Source: QHVT01 sp036389275 (GTDB lineage: Bacteria; Acidobacteriota; Thermoanaerobaculia; Gp7-AA8). Taken from it: a stretch of 64,000 nucleotides of DNA. Where the stretch lies: assembly GCA_036389275.1 (NCBI GenBank), contig DASVQE010000104.1:16305-80304 (forward strand). Reading direction: 5' to 3'. The notes beneath the pieces are model-generated. The model ran no database searches and was not told where the DNA came from. It saw only the letters and a program-made list of their open reading frames with translations. The translations under genes were made by a program, and so were the position numbers. Positions 44,301 through 50,907 of this stretch are shown piece by piece; the stretch's first letter is position 1; every line of letters starts with the position of its first letter.

Positions 44301-45327
44301 CGGCGATGTCGCCCGCGATCCGCTGGCGAAGATCAGCCTCCAGCAGATCTCGCAGAGCGCGAGCTACCGCACCAACCTCGGCTTCGTGGAAGGCTCCGGC
44401 TCGCCCGTCGATCTCGTCGCGCGCGTGCTCGACAGCCAGAGTCGCGAGCTGGCGAAGACGGACATCCATCTGGACGCCTATCAGCACATGCCGACGTCCA
44501 TCCCTGCATTATTCGGGAACCTCGCCTTCGACGACGGGCGCCTCGAGGTGCAGGTGGTCTCGCCGAGCGGCAAGGCCACGGCGTACGCGTCGGTGCTCGA
44601 CAACTCCACGACCGATCCGCTGCTGGTCTTCCCGGTGCAGGCCGGCCGCGTCTCGGCCAGCCGCTACGTCGTCCCCGGCGTCGCGGAGATCAACAACTTC
44701 CACACCGACATGCGCGTCTTCAACGCCTCGTCCAATCCGGTCCAGGCCACGCTGACGTTCTATCCGCTCAGCGGCCCGTCGCCCGCGCCGATCACGCTCG
44801 ATCTCGCCGCCGGCGAGACGCGCGCGGTCAACGAGGTGCTGCCGACGCTCTGGCAGATCAACGGCAACGGCGGCGCGGTCGCGGTGACGACGCCGAATCC
44901 GAGCCCGCTGGTCGTGACCGCGCGCACGTTCAGCCGCGATGCGAAGAACGGAACGTACGGGCAGTTCATCCCTGGCGTGACCGCCAGCGACGCCGTCGGC
45001 GCCGGCGAGCGCGCGCTGCAGGTGCTGCAGCTCGAGGAGTCGGCGCAGTACCGCACGAACCTCGGCCTGGTCGAAGTGACCGGCAACCCGGTCACGTTCG
45101 AGCTCACCGCCTACGTGAACGGCGGCAAGATCACCGCCGCCGTGACCGACTCGATGCAAGGCAACGAGTTCCGCCAGATCGGCCACATCCTCCAGGCCCT
45201 CGGCTTCGACACCGCCTACAACGGCCGCGTCAGCGTCCGCGTCATCGAAGGCACCGGCCGCCTGGCCGCGTACGGATCGGTGGTGGATAACCGGACGCTG
45301 GATCCGACTTACGTGCCGGCGCAGTAG
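41320..45327 (+). CDS. Secreted metzincin-type metalloprotease with Ig-like repeats and shared C-terminal module
   Basis: 1335 residues. Signal peptide (about 1-19), N-terminal beta domain (about 25-150), then a matrixin-like domain with the metzincin motif HEIGHALGFAH (320-330) and a downstream Met-turn candidate LMSNPTPTN. Three Ig-like repeats follow (about 366-640; for example TYQWFESSTAGDTSKQVAST and TYQWFEGDAPVDNKPLVGKT). A BACON-like segment (about 740-850) precedes a module of about 460 residues that closely parallels the end of the 28298-37375 protein, down to the DPTYVPAQ terminus. Predicted extracellular peptidase. Preceded by -10-like TAGAAT (41279-41284) and a GGAGG (41306-41310). 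Confidence 0.88.
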   Translation: MRRLSLVLCLFVFATNATAVTLPPASDAALLGRAHAVVSGTVLGSAAREIGGRLIVTDTRLRVDEVLKGSVRGDVVTITEVGGFTAERGLVVPGSAVYTTGQRVVAFLRARDDGSYYTANMQLGAFRFEGDALVRDEDEQRSSRPAAAFLDFVRGHAASPDAEAAMKSAPVAVNAAPSSYLLTGGSPARPIRWQGCESNCSIGFKIGGGAQAGVTDTVGGAENALAAWTDDPNSNVNLSLDGISASTVMADDASDENQILTNYTGSVPGFCDGGLACAAVYFNPPGHTFRGEQFYSIEEADVCLLAVSMSQSTYEAVLAHEIGHALGFAHSPSGGNLMSNPTPTNLGATLRPYDHDAMADVYGSGVACSAPAVTNATGDGSVTFGSTRTLSVTATGTAPLHYQWYNATSGIQQNPVGDDSSQFTTPSITETQSYWVRVTNTCGSAPSRTFTVVPAECNKPAITQQSQSQRVNPGSKVTLALTATGDGPLTYQWFESSTAGDTSKQVASTAQFTTPALNATTSYWARVTNNCGHADSTVVTITVGAQCVQPTITSQPNSQQILVGGTATLSVTAAGDAPFTYQWFEGDAPVDNKPLVGKTSSSVTIGPVTTAGTTKYWVRVGNACGTINSQNAAVTATCATVTAPEIAAPAISLASLGYFVSWSGDLALTPKFELQESASPDFSSPTTYTVTGALGRTIAAHNDLSADARFYYRVRAFSACTNQPTAYSAVVSTFVTRPLPADGKDFALSIPVGTNQPLTQNYLVPGFGDKATNDDHFAITTDAPWLTVFPSSGALAAGGTTVQLTIDPTQLGVGSTTATISVQRTQGAGKGPQSNATSTLNLPFSVSLVTPVSPVGRDTTPPPGTLLIPAVAHADGISTPFRSDIRIVNSAAEAVTYDLSFTPSGTNGTTSGKKTSVVIPANATLGLDDVVKAWYGAGVAGELGLGTLEIRPMSTASGASPNPLQTFASSRTFSVNSLGTLGQFIPAIPLTSFIGDVARDPLAKISLQQISQSASYRTNLGFVEGSGSPVDLVARVLDSQSRELAKTDIHLDAYQHMPTSIPALFGNLAFDDGRLEVQVVSPSGKATAYASVLDNSTTDPLLVFPVQAGRVSASRYVVPGVAEINNFHTDMRVFNASSNPVQATLTFYPLSGPSPAPITLDLAAGETRAVNEVLPTLWQINGNGGAVAVTTPNPSPLVVTARTFSRDAKNGTYGQFIPGVTASDAVGAGERALQVLQLEESAQYRTNLGLVEVTGNPVTFELTAYVNGGKITAAVTDSMQGNEFRQIGHILQALGFDTAYNGRVSVRVIEGTGRLAAYGSVVDNRTLDPTYVPAQ

Positions 45328-45338
45328 GGTGTAAGGCG

Positions 45339-45425
45339 GTTCCTCGGTTCCTCGGGTTCCTCGGTTCCTCGGGAGTGGTTGGGCTCACTCCCCCGAGGAA
45401 CCGAGGAACCGAGGAACCGAGGAAC
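45339..45425. terminator. Hairpin of tandem TTCCTCGG units between convergent genes
   Basis: Left arm 45339-45377 contains four TTCCTCGG units; right arm 45386-45425 contains the complement four times, with a GTTGGGCT loop. The arms pair over about 39 bp with single-base slips. It begins 12 bp after the metzincin stop and ends directly at the cupin TGA, so it can terminate both strands. Same unit as at 23701-23734. Confidence 0.8.
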
Positions 45426-45426
45426 G

Positions 45427-45807
45427 TCATATCCAAACATCATTCTCCGCCGTCAACGCACCGCTCTCCGCATCCCCCGTATTCACCGTGCCGGCGGGCT
45501 CGATCAGGAGGATCTTGCATTCGCGGTCGGCGTACGGCTTGTGCTCTTTCCCTTTCGGGACGACGAACAGCTCGCCGGGGCGCAGGGTGACGTGGCCGTC
45601 GCGGAAGTCGATGCGCAGCTCGCCTTCGATGACCAGGAAGGTCTCGTCCGTGTCGGCGTGCGAGTGCCAGACGAAATCGCCTTCGACGCGCGCGAGCTTG
45701 AACTGATAGTCGTTCATCTGCGCGATCACCTTCGGGCGGAACTGTTCCGAGAAGCGGCCGAACTTCTCCGCGAGCGAGATCGCCTCGTACTGCATGCGCT
45801 CCGCCAT
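45427..45807 (-). CDS. Cupin domain protein
   Basis: 126 residues, single cupin domain. Motif 1 VWHSHADTDETFLVIEGELR supplies two His and one Glu, motif 2 PGELFVVPKGKEHKPYADRE the last His. Resembles small mannose-6-phosphate isomerase-type cupins that bind a metal. A GAAAGGA ribosome-binding site precedes ATG 45807. It is the last gene of the leftward pentose-phosphate operon (5 bp after pgl), so it may act on a sugar phosphate; that is inferred from position. Confidence 0.85.
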   Translation of the reverse strand: MAERMQYEAISLAEKFGRFSEQFRPKVIAQMNDYQFKLARVEGDFVWHSHADTDETFLVIEGELRIDFRDGHVTLRPGELFVVPKGKEHKPYADRECKILLIEPAGTVNTGDAESGALTAENDVWI

Positions 45808-45812
45808 TCCTT

Positions 45813-46499
45813 TCACTCCGCGGCGGCGGCGCGGTCGACGAACCACCACGACTCGATCTCGCCGCGTGTGGCCAGCGCCACCGGATGGGCGACGCCGTTG
45901 CGCACGTCGCGCACGATCGGCGCCTTCGACGCGCCGGCCGCCAGCACCATCCGCAGCGACGCCGCGCGGATCACTGGCAGCGTCAGCGTGACGCGCCACT
46001 GCTCGAGGCGCGACACGTAGACCGCGGCGGCGATGCGGTCGTCGACCTCCAGCACCGGCGTGTCCGGAAAGAGCGACGCCGTGTGTCCATCGTCGCCGCA
46101 GCCGAGGAGCACGATGTCGAGCGACTGCAACCCGCGCGAGTGCCACTCCTCTTCGAACGCGCCCGCGCTCTCGTTGGGATCTTCGAACTCCGTACGGAAG
46201 CGGAGGAAGCGGTGCGACGGCGGGAGGCCGTTCGCGAACAGCGTCCGCTCGATCATCGCCGCGTTCGACTGCGGATCGCTCAGCGGCACGTAACGCTCGT
46301 CGACGACCACCCAGGTGATCGGCGTCTGCGCGAGTTGCTCCTGCCACGGCGGCGACGCCAGCAGCTCGTAGAGCGGCCGCGGCGTCGAGCCGCCGGAGAG
46401 CGCGATCGAGGCCGGCTCGCCGGCGCGCAGCCGCTGCGCGATCGTGCGCGCGGCGGCGGCGAGCAGTTCCTCCGTCGAATCGAAGATGCGCAGGTTCAT
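45813..46499 (-). CDS. pgl: 6-phosphogluconolactonase
   Basis: 228 residues, DevB/SOL type. ASIALSGGSTPRPLYELLAS, ITWVVVDERYVPLSDPQSNA, DIVLLGCGDDGHTASLFPDT and VTLTLPVIRAASLRMVLAAG are the family motifs. It hydrolyses 6-phosphogluconolactone in the oxidative pentose phosphate pathway. ATGA overlap with opcA and co-direction with zwf confirm the pathway. Confidence 0.94.
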   Translation of the reverse strand: MNLRIFDSTEELLAAAARTIAQRLRAGEPASIALSGGSTPRPLYELLASPPWQEQLAQTPITWVVVDERYVPLSDPQSNAAMIERTLFANGLPPSHRFLRFRTEFEDPNESAGAFEEEWHSRGLQSLDIVLLGCGDDGHTASLFPDTPVLEVDDRIAAAVYVSRLEQWRVTLTLPVIRAASLRMVLAAGASKAPIVRDVRNGVAHPVALATRGEIESWWFVDRAAAAE

Positions 46500-47563
46500 G
46501 CCACGCGCCGCGCCACGTCGTGCGCGATACCGAGCGTCTTCACGTAGACCCGGTCCGCCTGCGGATTCTTCAGCAGCCGCACGATCAGATCGTCGATGCC
46601 GCGTCCGAGCGCGCGCGTGACGCAGTCGAGCGCGAGCTCATCTCCGCAGTTGCCCACCACCACGCGCCGCTCGCGATCGCCGCGCACCACCGCCGTCGAG
46701 CCGTCGCCGAACTGCAGCTCGACCGAGAGGATCCCTTCACCCTTGCCTTCGCTGACGAACTCGAACGCCACCTCGTAGCCGAGTTGCGCGGTGAGCCACG
46801 ACACGAACAGCACCGCCTCCGAGAGCGGCCCGATCTTCGCCGCGCCGCCGGAGATCACCCTGACTTTGGCGATGGCTCGCATGCGCTCGCGCATCCCCGG
46901 CGGATCGAACATCGCCGCCGTGGCCGAGCGCCACTCCTCGACGCGCGCCCAGTTCAGATCGGCCGGCGCGGTGGTGGTCTTGTCGGCGATGCGGAACACC
47001 AGCGCGAAATCCTCGGCACTGTCGAACTGCGACGAGTCGACGATCAGCCGGTCGGCCGGATCGAGCAGCGTGTCGACGTACGACGGCCGCTCGTTCGGCA
47101 GATCGCCGAGCCACCAGACCGCCACCGGCATATCCGGCAGCAGCAGCGAGGCCACGAGAGGCGGCACGTGCGCGACGCGCTCGCCCGAGGCCACGATCGA
47201 CACTTCCTCCGAACAGACCTGCCGCCCGCCGCCGATCATGTGGCAGTTGGTGGAGATGTACGAGGTCATCTCGCCTGCGCCCCCGTGCCGATCAACGTTG
47301 GGATCGGCGCGCACGACGATGGTCCGCTGCGGCACCGAGGCGCTGGCGCGGCCGAGGGTCTCGGTGGCGAACGCGTGCTGCTCGCTCGTCCACGTGTGCG
47401 CCACCACGTTCCAGAGCGCCGCGCGCGTAACGGCCTGGTTCTCGTCCTGCTCGTCGTCGCCGCGCTCGTCGCGCCAGATGTCGGCCAGGCGCTTCTCGAT
47501 CGTGTGCGCGTTCACGCGCACGTCGTCGCCGGCGATTGCTTGATCGCTCACGGCCTTCGCCAT
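46496..47563 (-). CDS. opcA: Glucose-6-phosphate dehydrogenase assembly protein OpcA
   Basis: 355 residues. The N-terminal part TRAALWNVVAHTWTSEQHAF and RTIVVRADPNVDRHGGAGEM, then CSEEVSIVASGERVAHVPPL and LLLPDMPVAVWWLGDLPNER, are characteristic of OpcA. In cyanobacteria and actinobacteria it activates or assembles G6PD. ATG 47563 is used; its start overlaps the end of zwf by 16 bp. Gene order zwf-opcA-pgl matches the known arrangement. Confidence 0.92.
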   Translation of the reverse strand: MAKAVSDQAIAGDDVRVNAHTIEKRLADIWRDERGDDEQDENQAVTRAALWNVVAHTWTSEQHAFATETLGRASASVPQRTIVVRADPNVDRHGGAGEMTSYISTNCHMIGGGRQVCSEEVSIVASGERVAHVPPLVASLLLPDMPVAVWWLGDLPNERPSYVDTLLDPADRLIVDSSQFDSAEDFALVFRIADKTTTAPADLNWARVEEWRSATAAMFDPPGMRERMRAIAKVRVISGGAAKIGPLSEAVLFVSWLTAQLGYEVAFEFVSEGKGEGILSVELQFGDGSTAVVRGDRERRVVVGNCGDELALDCVTRALGRGIDDLIVRLLKNPQADRVYVKTLGIAHDVARRVA

Positions 47564-49074
47564 TTGCGTCCGTCTCCTTCGATCAGCGTGTCCGCTTCCT
47601 CGGGGCCCCACGTGCCGGCCGGATAGAAATGCGGCGGGCGCGGGTCCTGCTCCCAACGCTCCAGCAGCGGATCGAGCCACGCCCAGGCGGTCTCGATCTC
47701 GTCGCGGCGCGCGAACAGCGTCGCGTCGCCGAGCATCGTCTCCAGCAGCAGTCGCTCGTACGCCTCCGGCGGCTCGGCGCCGAACGACGTCGCGTAGCGG
47801 AACTCCATCGTCACCGGCGCCGTGCGCACGTTCGGCCCCGGCAGCTTCGAGTCGAACTTCAGCGAGATCCCTTCGTCCGGCTGAATGCGGATGGCCAGCA
47901 CGTTCGGCTGCGTCTTGAGGCCGAGGCGGCTGAACAGCGGATACGGCGCCTGGCGGAAATGGATGGAGATGTCGGTGACGCGCTTGGGCATCCGCTTGCC
48001 GGCGCGCAGATAGAACGGCACGTCCGCCCAGCGCCAGTTGTCGACGAAGACCTTCAGCGCCGCGTACGTCTCGACGCGCGACTGCGGATCGACCTTCTCT
48101 TCCTCGCGATACGCCGGCGCCTCTTCGCCGAGGACCGAGCCGGCCGCGTACTGCCCGCGCACCGCCTCGCGGATGGGGCGGAGCGCGCGCAGCACCTTCA
48201 CCTTCTCGTCGCGGACCGCGTTCGCCTCGAACGCCACCGGCGGCTCCATGCCCACCAGCGACACGAGCTGCAGCATGTGGTTCTGGATGATGTCGCGGGT
48301 GATGCCGGCGGACTCGAAGTAGCTGCCGCGCTTCTCCACGCCGATCGACTCGGCCACGGTGAGCTGGACATGGTCAATATATTGACGATTCCAGAACGGC
48401 TCGAAGATGCCGTTGGCGAAGCGCAGCACGAGCAGGTTCTGCACCGTCTCCTTGCCGAGATAGTGATCGATGCGGAACACCTGCCGCTCGCGGAACGTCG
48501 ACACCGCCACCCGGTTGAGCTCTTTGGCCGACTCGTAGTCGTGGCCGAACGGCTTCTCGATGATGGCCCGCGTGTACGGCTTGCCGCTCTCCGGATCGCA
48601 GACCATGTCCTCTTTGCCGAGGAACTCGGCGATCTGGGCGAAGAACTGCGGCGGCACGGCCAGGTAGTAGATGCGCCGGCCGCCGGTGCCGCGGCTGCCG
48701 TCGAACTCCGCCAGGCGCTCGCGCAGCCGCACGTACGCGTTCGGATCGCCGAACTCGCCTTGCACGTAGAAGAGGCCGCGCGCGAACGGTTCCCAGATGG
48801 CGTCGTCGACCGGCCGCGTGCGCGCGTGCTCGTCGCACGCTTTGCGCATGGCCTCGCGGAACGCGTCGTCGGTCATCTCCTGCCGCGCCAGTCCGATGAT
48901 GGTCTGTCCGGGCGGCAGCAGGCCGTCGTGCGCGAGCGAGTAGAGGCCGGGGATCAGCTTGCGCTGCGTCAGATCGCCCGAGGCGCCGAAGATCACCAGA
49001 CACGACGGATCGGGTACGCGCTCCTGCTCGAGGCCCTCGCGCAGAGGATTGGGCTCCAGTGCCGCTGCTGTCAT
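47548..49074 (-). CDS. zwf: Glucose-6-phosphate 1-dehydrogenase
   Basis: 508 residues. NADP-binding GASGDLTQRKLIPGLY near the N-terminus, EKPFGHDYESAKELN, active-site motif RIDHYLGKETVQNLLVLRFA and substrate region KVFVDNWRWADVPFYLRAGK. Complete, standard length. Oxidises glucose-6-phosphate and makes NADPH. ATG 49074 avoids overlap with the divergent thiolase; 55 bp separate the starts. First gene of the zwf-opcA-pgl-cupin operon. Confidence 0.96.
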   Translation of the reverse strand: MTAAALEPNPLREGLEQERVPDPSCLVIFGASGDLTQRKLIPGLYSLAHDGLLPPGQTIIGLARQEMTDDAFREAMRKACDEHARTRPVDDAIWEPFARGLFYVQGEFGDPNAYVRLRERLAEFDGSRGTGGRRIYYLAVPPQFFAQIAEFLGKEDMVCDPESGKPYTRAIIEKPFGHDYESAKELNRVAVSTFRERQVFRIDHYLGKETVQNLLVLRFANGIFEPFWNRQYIDHVQLTVAESIGVEKRGSYFESAGITRDIIQNHMLQLVSLVGMEPPVAFEANAVRDEKVKVLRALRPIREAVRGQYAAGSVLGEEAPAYREEEKVDPQSRVETYAALKVFVDNWRWADVPFYLRAGKRMPKRVTDISIHFRQAPYPLFSRLGLKTQPNVLAIRIQPDEGISLKFDSKLPGPNVRTAPVTMEFRYATSFGAEPPEAYERLLLETMLGDATLFARRDEIETAWAWLDPLLERWEQDPRPPHFYPAGTWGPEEADTLIEGDGRKWRRP

Positions 49075-49129
49075 AGGCGTGAATTGTAGAGCGCTCGCCG
49101 CGCGCGCTCCTCTGATATTCTCGCGCGCC

Positions 49130-50425
49130 ATGACCTGGCAATACGTGCCGCGCGTCGCGGTGGTCCGCGGCCTCCGGACACCCTTCGCGAAATCCGGCAC
49201 TCATTACGCCCGTCTCTCCGCCCTCGACCTCGGCAAGCTGGTGGTCGCGGAGCTGGTGCAGCGCAGCGGCATCGATCCCAACGCGGTGCAGGAGATCGTC
49301 TTCGGCAACGTCATCCCGTCGGTGAAGGCGCCGAACATCGCCCGCGAGATCGTCCTCGGCACCGGGCTGCCGCGCAAGATCCCCGGCTTCGCGGTCGGCA
49401 AGGCGTGCGCGTCGGCGAACCAGGCCATCACCGCCGCCGCCGACATGATCGCCCTCGGCCACGCCGACACCGTCATCGCCGGCGGCGCGGAGTCGCTCTC
49501 CGACGTGCCGATCCTCTTCTCGAAAAACTTCTCCGAGGCGCTGGTCTCGGCGAGCAAACAGAAAAGCGTCGGCGGAAAGCTCGGCGCCTTTTCGAAGGTG
49601 CGCCCGAAAGACCTCGCGCCCGACACACCTGCCATCGCCGAGTCGACCACCGGCCTGACCATGGGCGAGTCGGCCGAGAAGATGGCCAAGGCCAACGGCA
49701 TCTCGCGCGAGGCGCAGGACCGCTTTGCGCTGCAAAGTCATCATCGCGCCGCGGCGGCGACGGCCAGCGGACGCTTCGCCGACGAGGTCATGACGGTGGT
49801 CGTGCCGCCCGGCTACGACAACATCGTCGAGACGGACAATCTCATCCGCGCCGATACGACGCTGGAGAGCCTCTCGAAACTGCGGCCGGTGTTCGACCGG
49901 AAGTTCGGCACCATCACCGCCGGCAATGCCTCGCCGCTCACCGACGGCGCCGCGGCGGTGCTGCTGATGTCGGAAGAGAAGGTGAAAGCCCTCGGCATCA
50001 AGCCGCTCGGTTTCATCCGGAGCTATGCCTACGCCGCGACCGATCCGTTCGATCAGTTGCTGCAGGGTCCCGTCTTCGCGCTGCCGATGGCGCTCGAGCG
50101 CGCGAAGATCAAGCTCGAGGACATCGGCGTGATCGAGATGCACGAGGCCTTCGCCGCGCAGGTGCTCTCGAACATCCAGTGGCTCGGCTCGAAGAAGATC
50201 GCGCAGGAGAAGCTCGGCCGCAACGAGCCGGTCGGCGACATCGATCCGGAGCGGATCAATCTCACCGGCGGCTCGATCGCGCTCGGACATCCGTTCGGCG
50301 CGACCGGCGCGCGCATCGTCACGACGGTCTGCAACGAGCTGCAGCGCAGCGGCCAGCAGTACGGGCTCGTCACCGTCTGCGCCGCCGGCGGCATCGGCGT
50401 GGCCATGGTGCTCGAGCGGGAGTGA
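49130..50425 (+). CDS. Acetyl-CoA acyltransferase (thiolase)
   Basis: 431 residues. Acyl-enzyme Cys93 (GKACASANQAI), His338 (MHEAF), His387 (GGSIALGHPFGATGAR) and Cys417 (VCAAGGIGVAM). The length and insertions fit FadI-type beta-oxidation thiolases more than short biosynthetic ones. It cleaves 3-ketoacyl-CoA with CoA. No fadJ or acyl-CoA dehydrogenase lies nearby. The following gene starts with a GTG overlapping the TGA. Confidence 0.93.
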   Translation: MTWQYVPRVAVVRGLRTPFAKSGTHYARLSALDLGKLVVAELVQRSGIDPNAVQEIVFGNVIPSVKAPNIAREIVLGTGLPRKIPGFAVGKACASANQAITAAADMIALGHADTVIAGGAESLSDVPILFSKNFSEALVSASKQKSVGGKLGAFSKVRPKDLAPDTPAIAESTTGLTMGESAEKMAKANGISREAQDRFALQSHHRAAAATASGRFADEVMTVVVPPGYDNIVETDNLIRADTTLESLSKLRPVFDRKFGTITAGNASPLTDGAAAVLLMSEEKVKALGIKPLGFIRSYAYAATDPFDQLLQGPVFALPMALERAKIKLEDIGVIEMHEAFAAQVLSNIQWLGSKKIAQEKLGRNEPVGDIDPERINLTGGSIALGHPFGATGARIVTTVCNELQRSGQQYGLVTVCAAGGIGVAMVLERE

Positions 50426-50835
50426 CGCGCGCCGCGGCCGCGCTGCTGGCGGTGTGCGCGCTGATGGCGATCTGCGCGCTGCTGCTGCACTGCGATCCGT
50501 CGCGCGAGCGCGGCCAGCCCGCCGATGCGGCGACGCCGCCCGCGCCCGACCGCCGCTTCCTGATCATCGGCACCTACCGCGCGCCGCGCGCGTCGCTCAC
50601 CATCGACGTCGGTCCGGACGACGAGTACCGCGCGCACGTGACGGTGGACGGCGGCCCGACGGTGATCGCCACGCCGGTCACGCTCGACACCAGCTCGGAA
50701 TGCCGCCGCCTCCTCTTCGACGCCGGCCCGCCATACGACGCACATTTCTCCGGCTGCCACGGCGCAGTCGCGATCGTCGGCGCGTTCACGTACCCCGACG
50801 GTCACAAGCTGCGCGTGTATCTGAAGCGGCGTTGA
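50422..50835 (+). CDS. Small exported or lipid-anchored hypothetical protein
   Basis: 137 residues, GTG start overlapping the thiolase stop. An N-terminal hydrophobic stretch (AAAALLAVCALMAICALLLH) ends at a cysteine (LLHC, residue about 24), a possible but non-canonical lipobox. The rest is beta-rich with Cys in SSECRRLLFD and FSGCHGAV that may pair outside the cytoplasm. No family recognised. Followed within 3 bp by repeat element 3. Confidence 0.58.
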   Translation: MTRAAAALLAVCALMAICALLLHCDPSRERGQPADAATPPAPDRRFLIIGTYRAPRASLTIDVGPDDEYRAHVTVDGGPTVIATPVTLDTSSECRRLLFDAGPPYDAHFSGCHGAVAIVGAFTYPDGHKLRVYLKRR

Positions 50836-50838
50836 AGT

Positions 50839-50907
50839 GGGGACGACGAGAGGCCTCCGGCGGCTGGGGCCACGGGCCCCAGCCGCCGGAGGCCCCTCGT
50901 CGTCCCC
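50839..50907. repeat. Inverted-repeat element, copy 3 (short form)
   Basis: 69 bp: two 33-bp arms (50839-50871, 50875-50907) with one mismatch and a 3-nt loop. It is the outer part of copies 1 and 2 (GGGGACGACGAGAGGCCTCC), lacking their inner CTAGCCTCCGCGACAC arms. It lies between convergent stops and its right end abuts the TAG of the DUF5916 gene, so it probably terminates both transcripts. Confidence 0.85.

Noticed and set aside
41293..44487. Long antisense open frame over the metzincin gene
   Set aside because: Low-complexity Arg/Gly/Ala translation without motifs; the sense gene has an intact HEIGHALGFAH.
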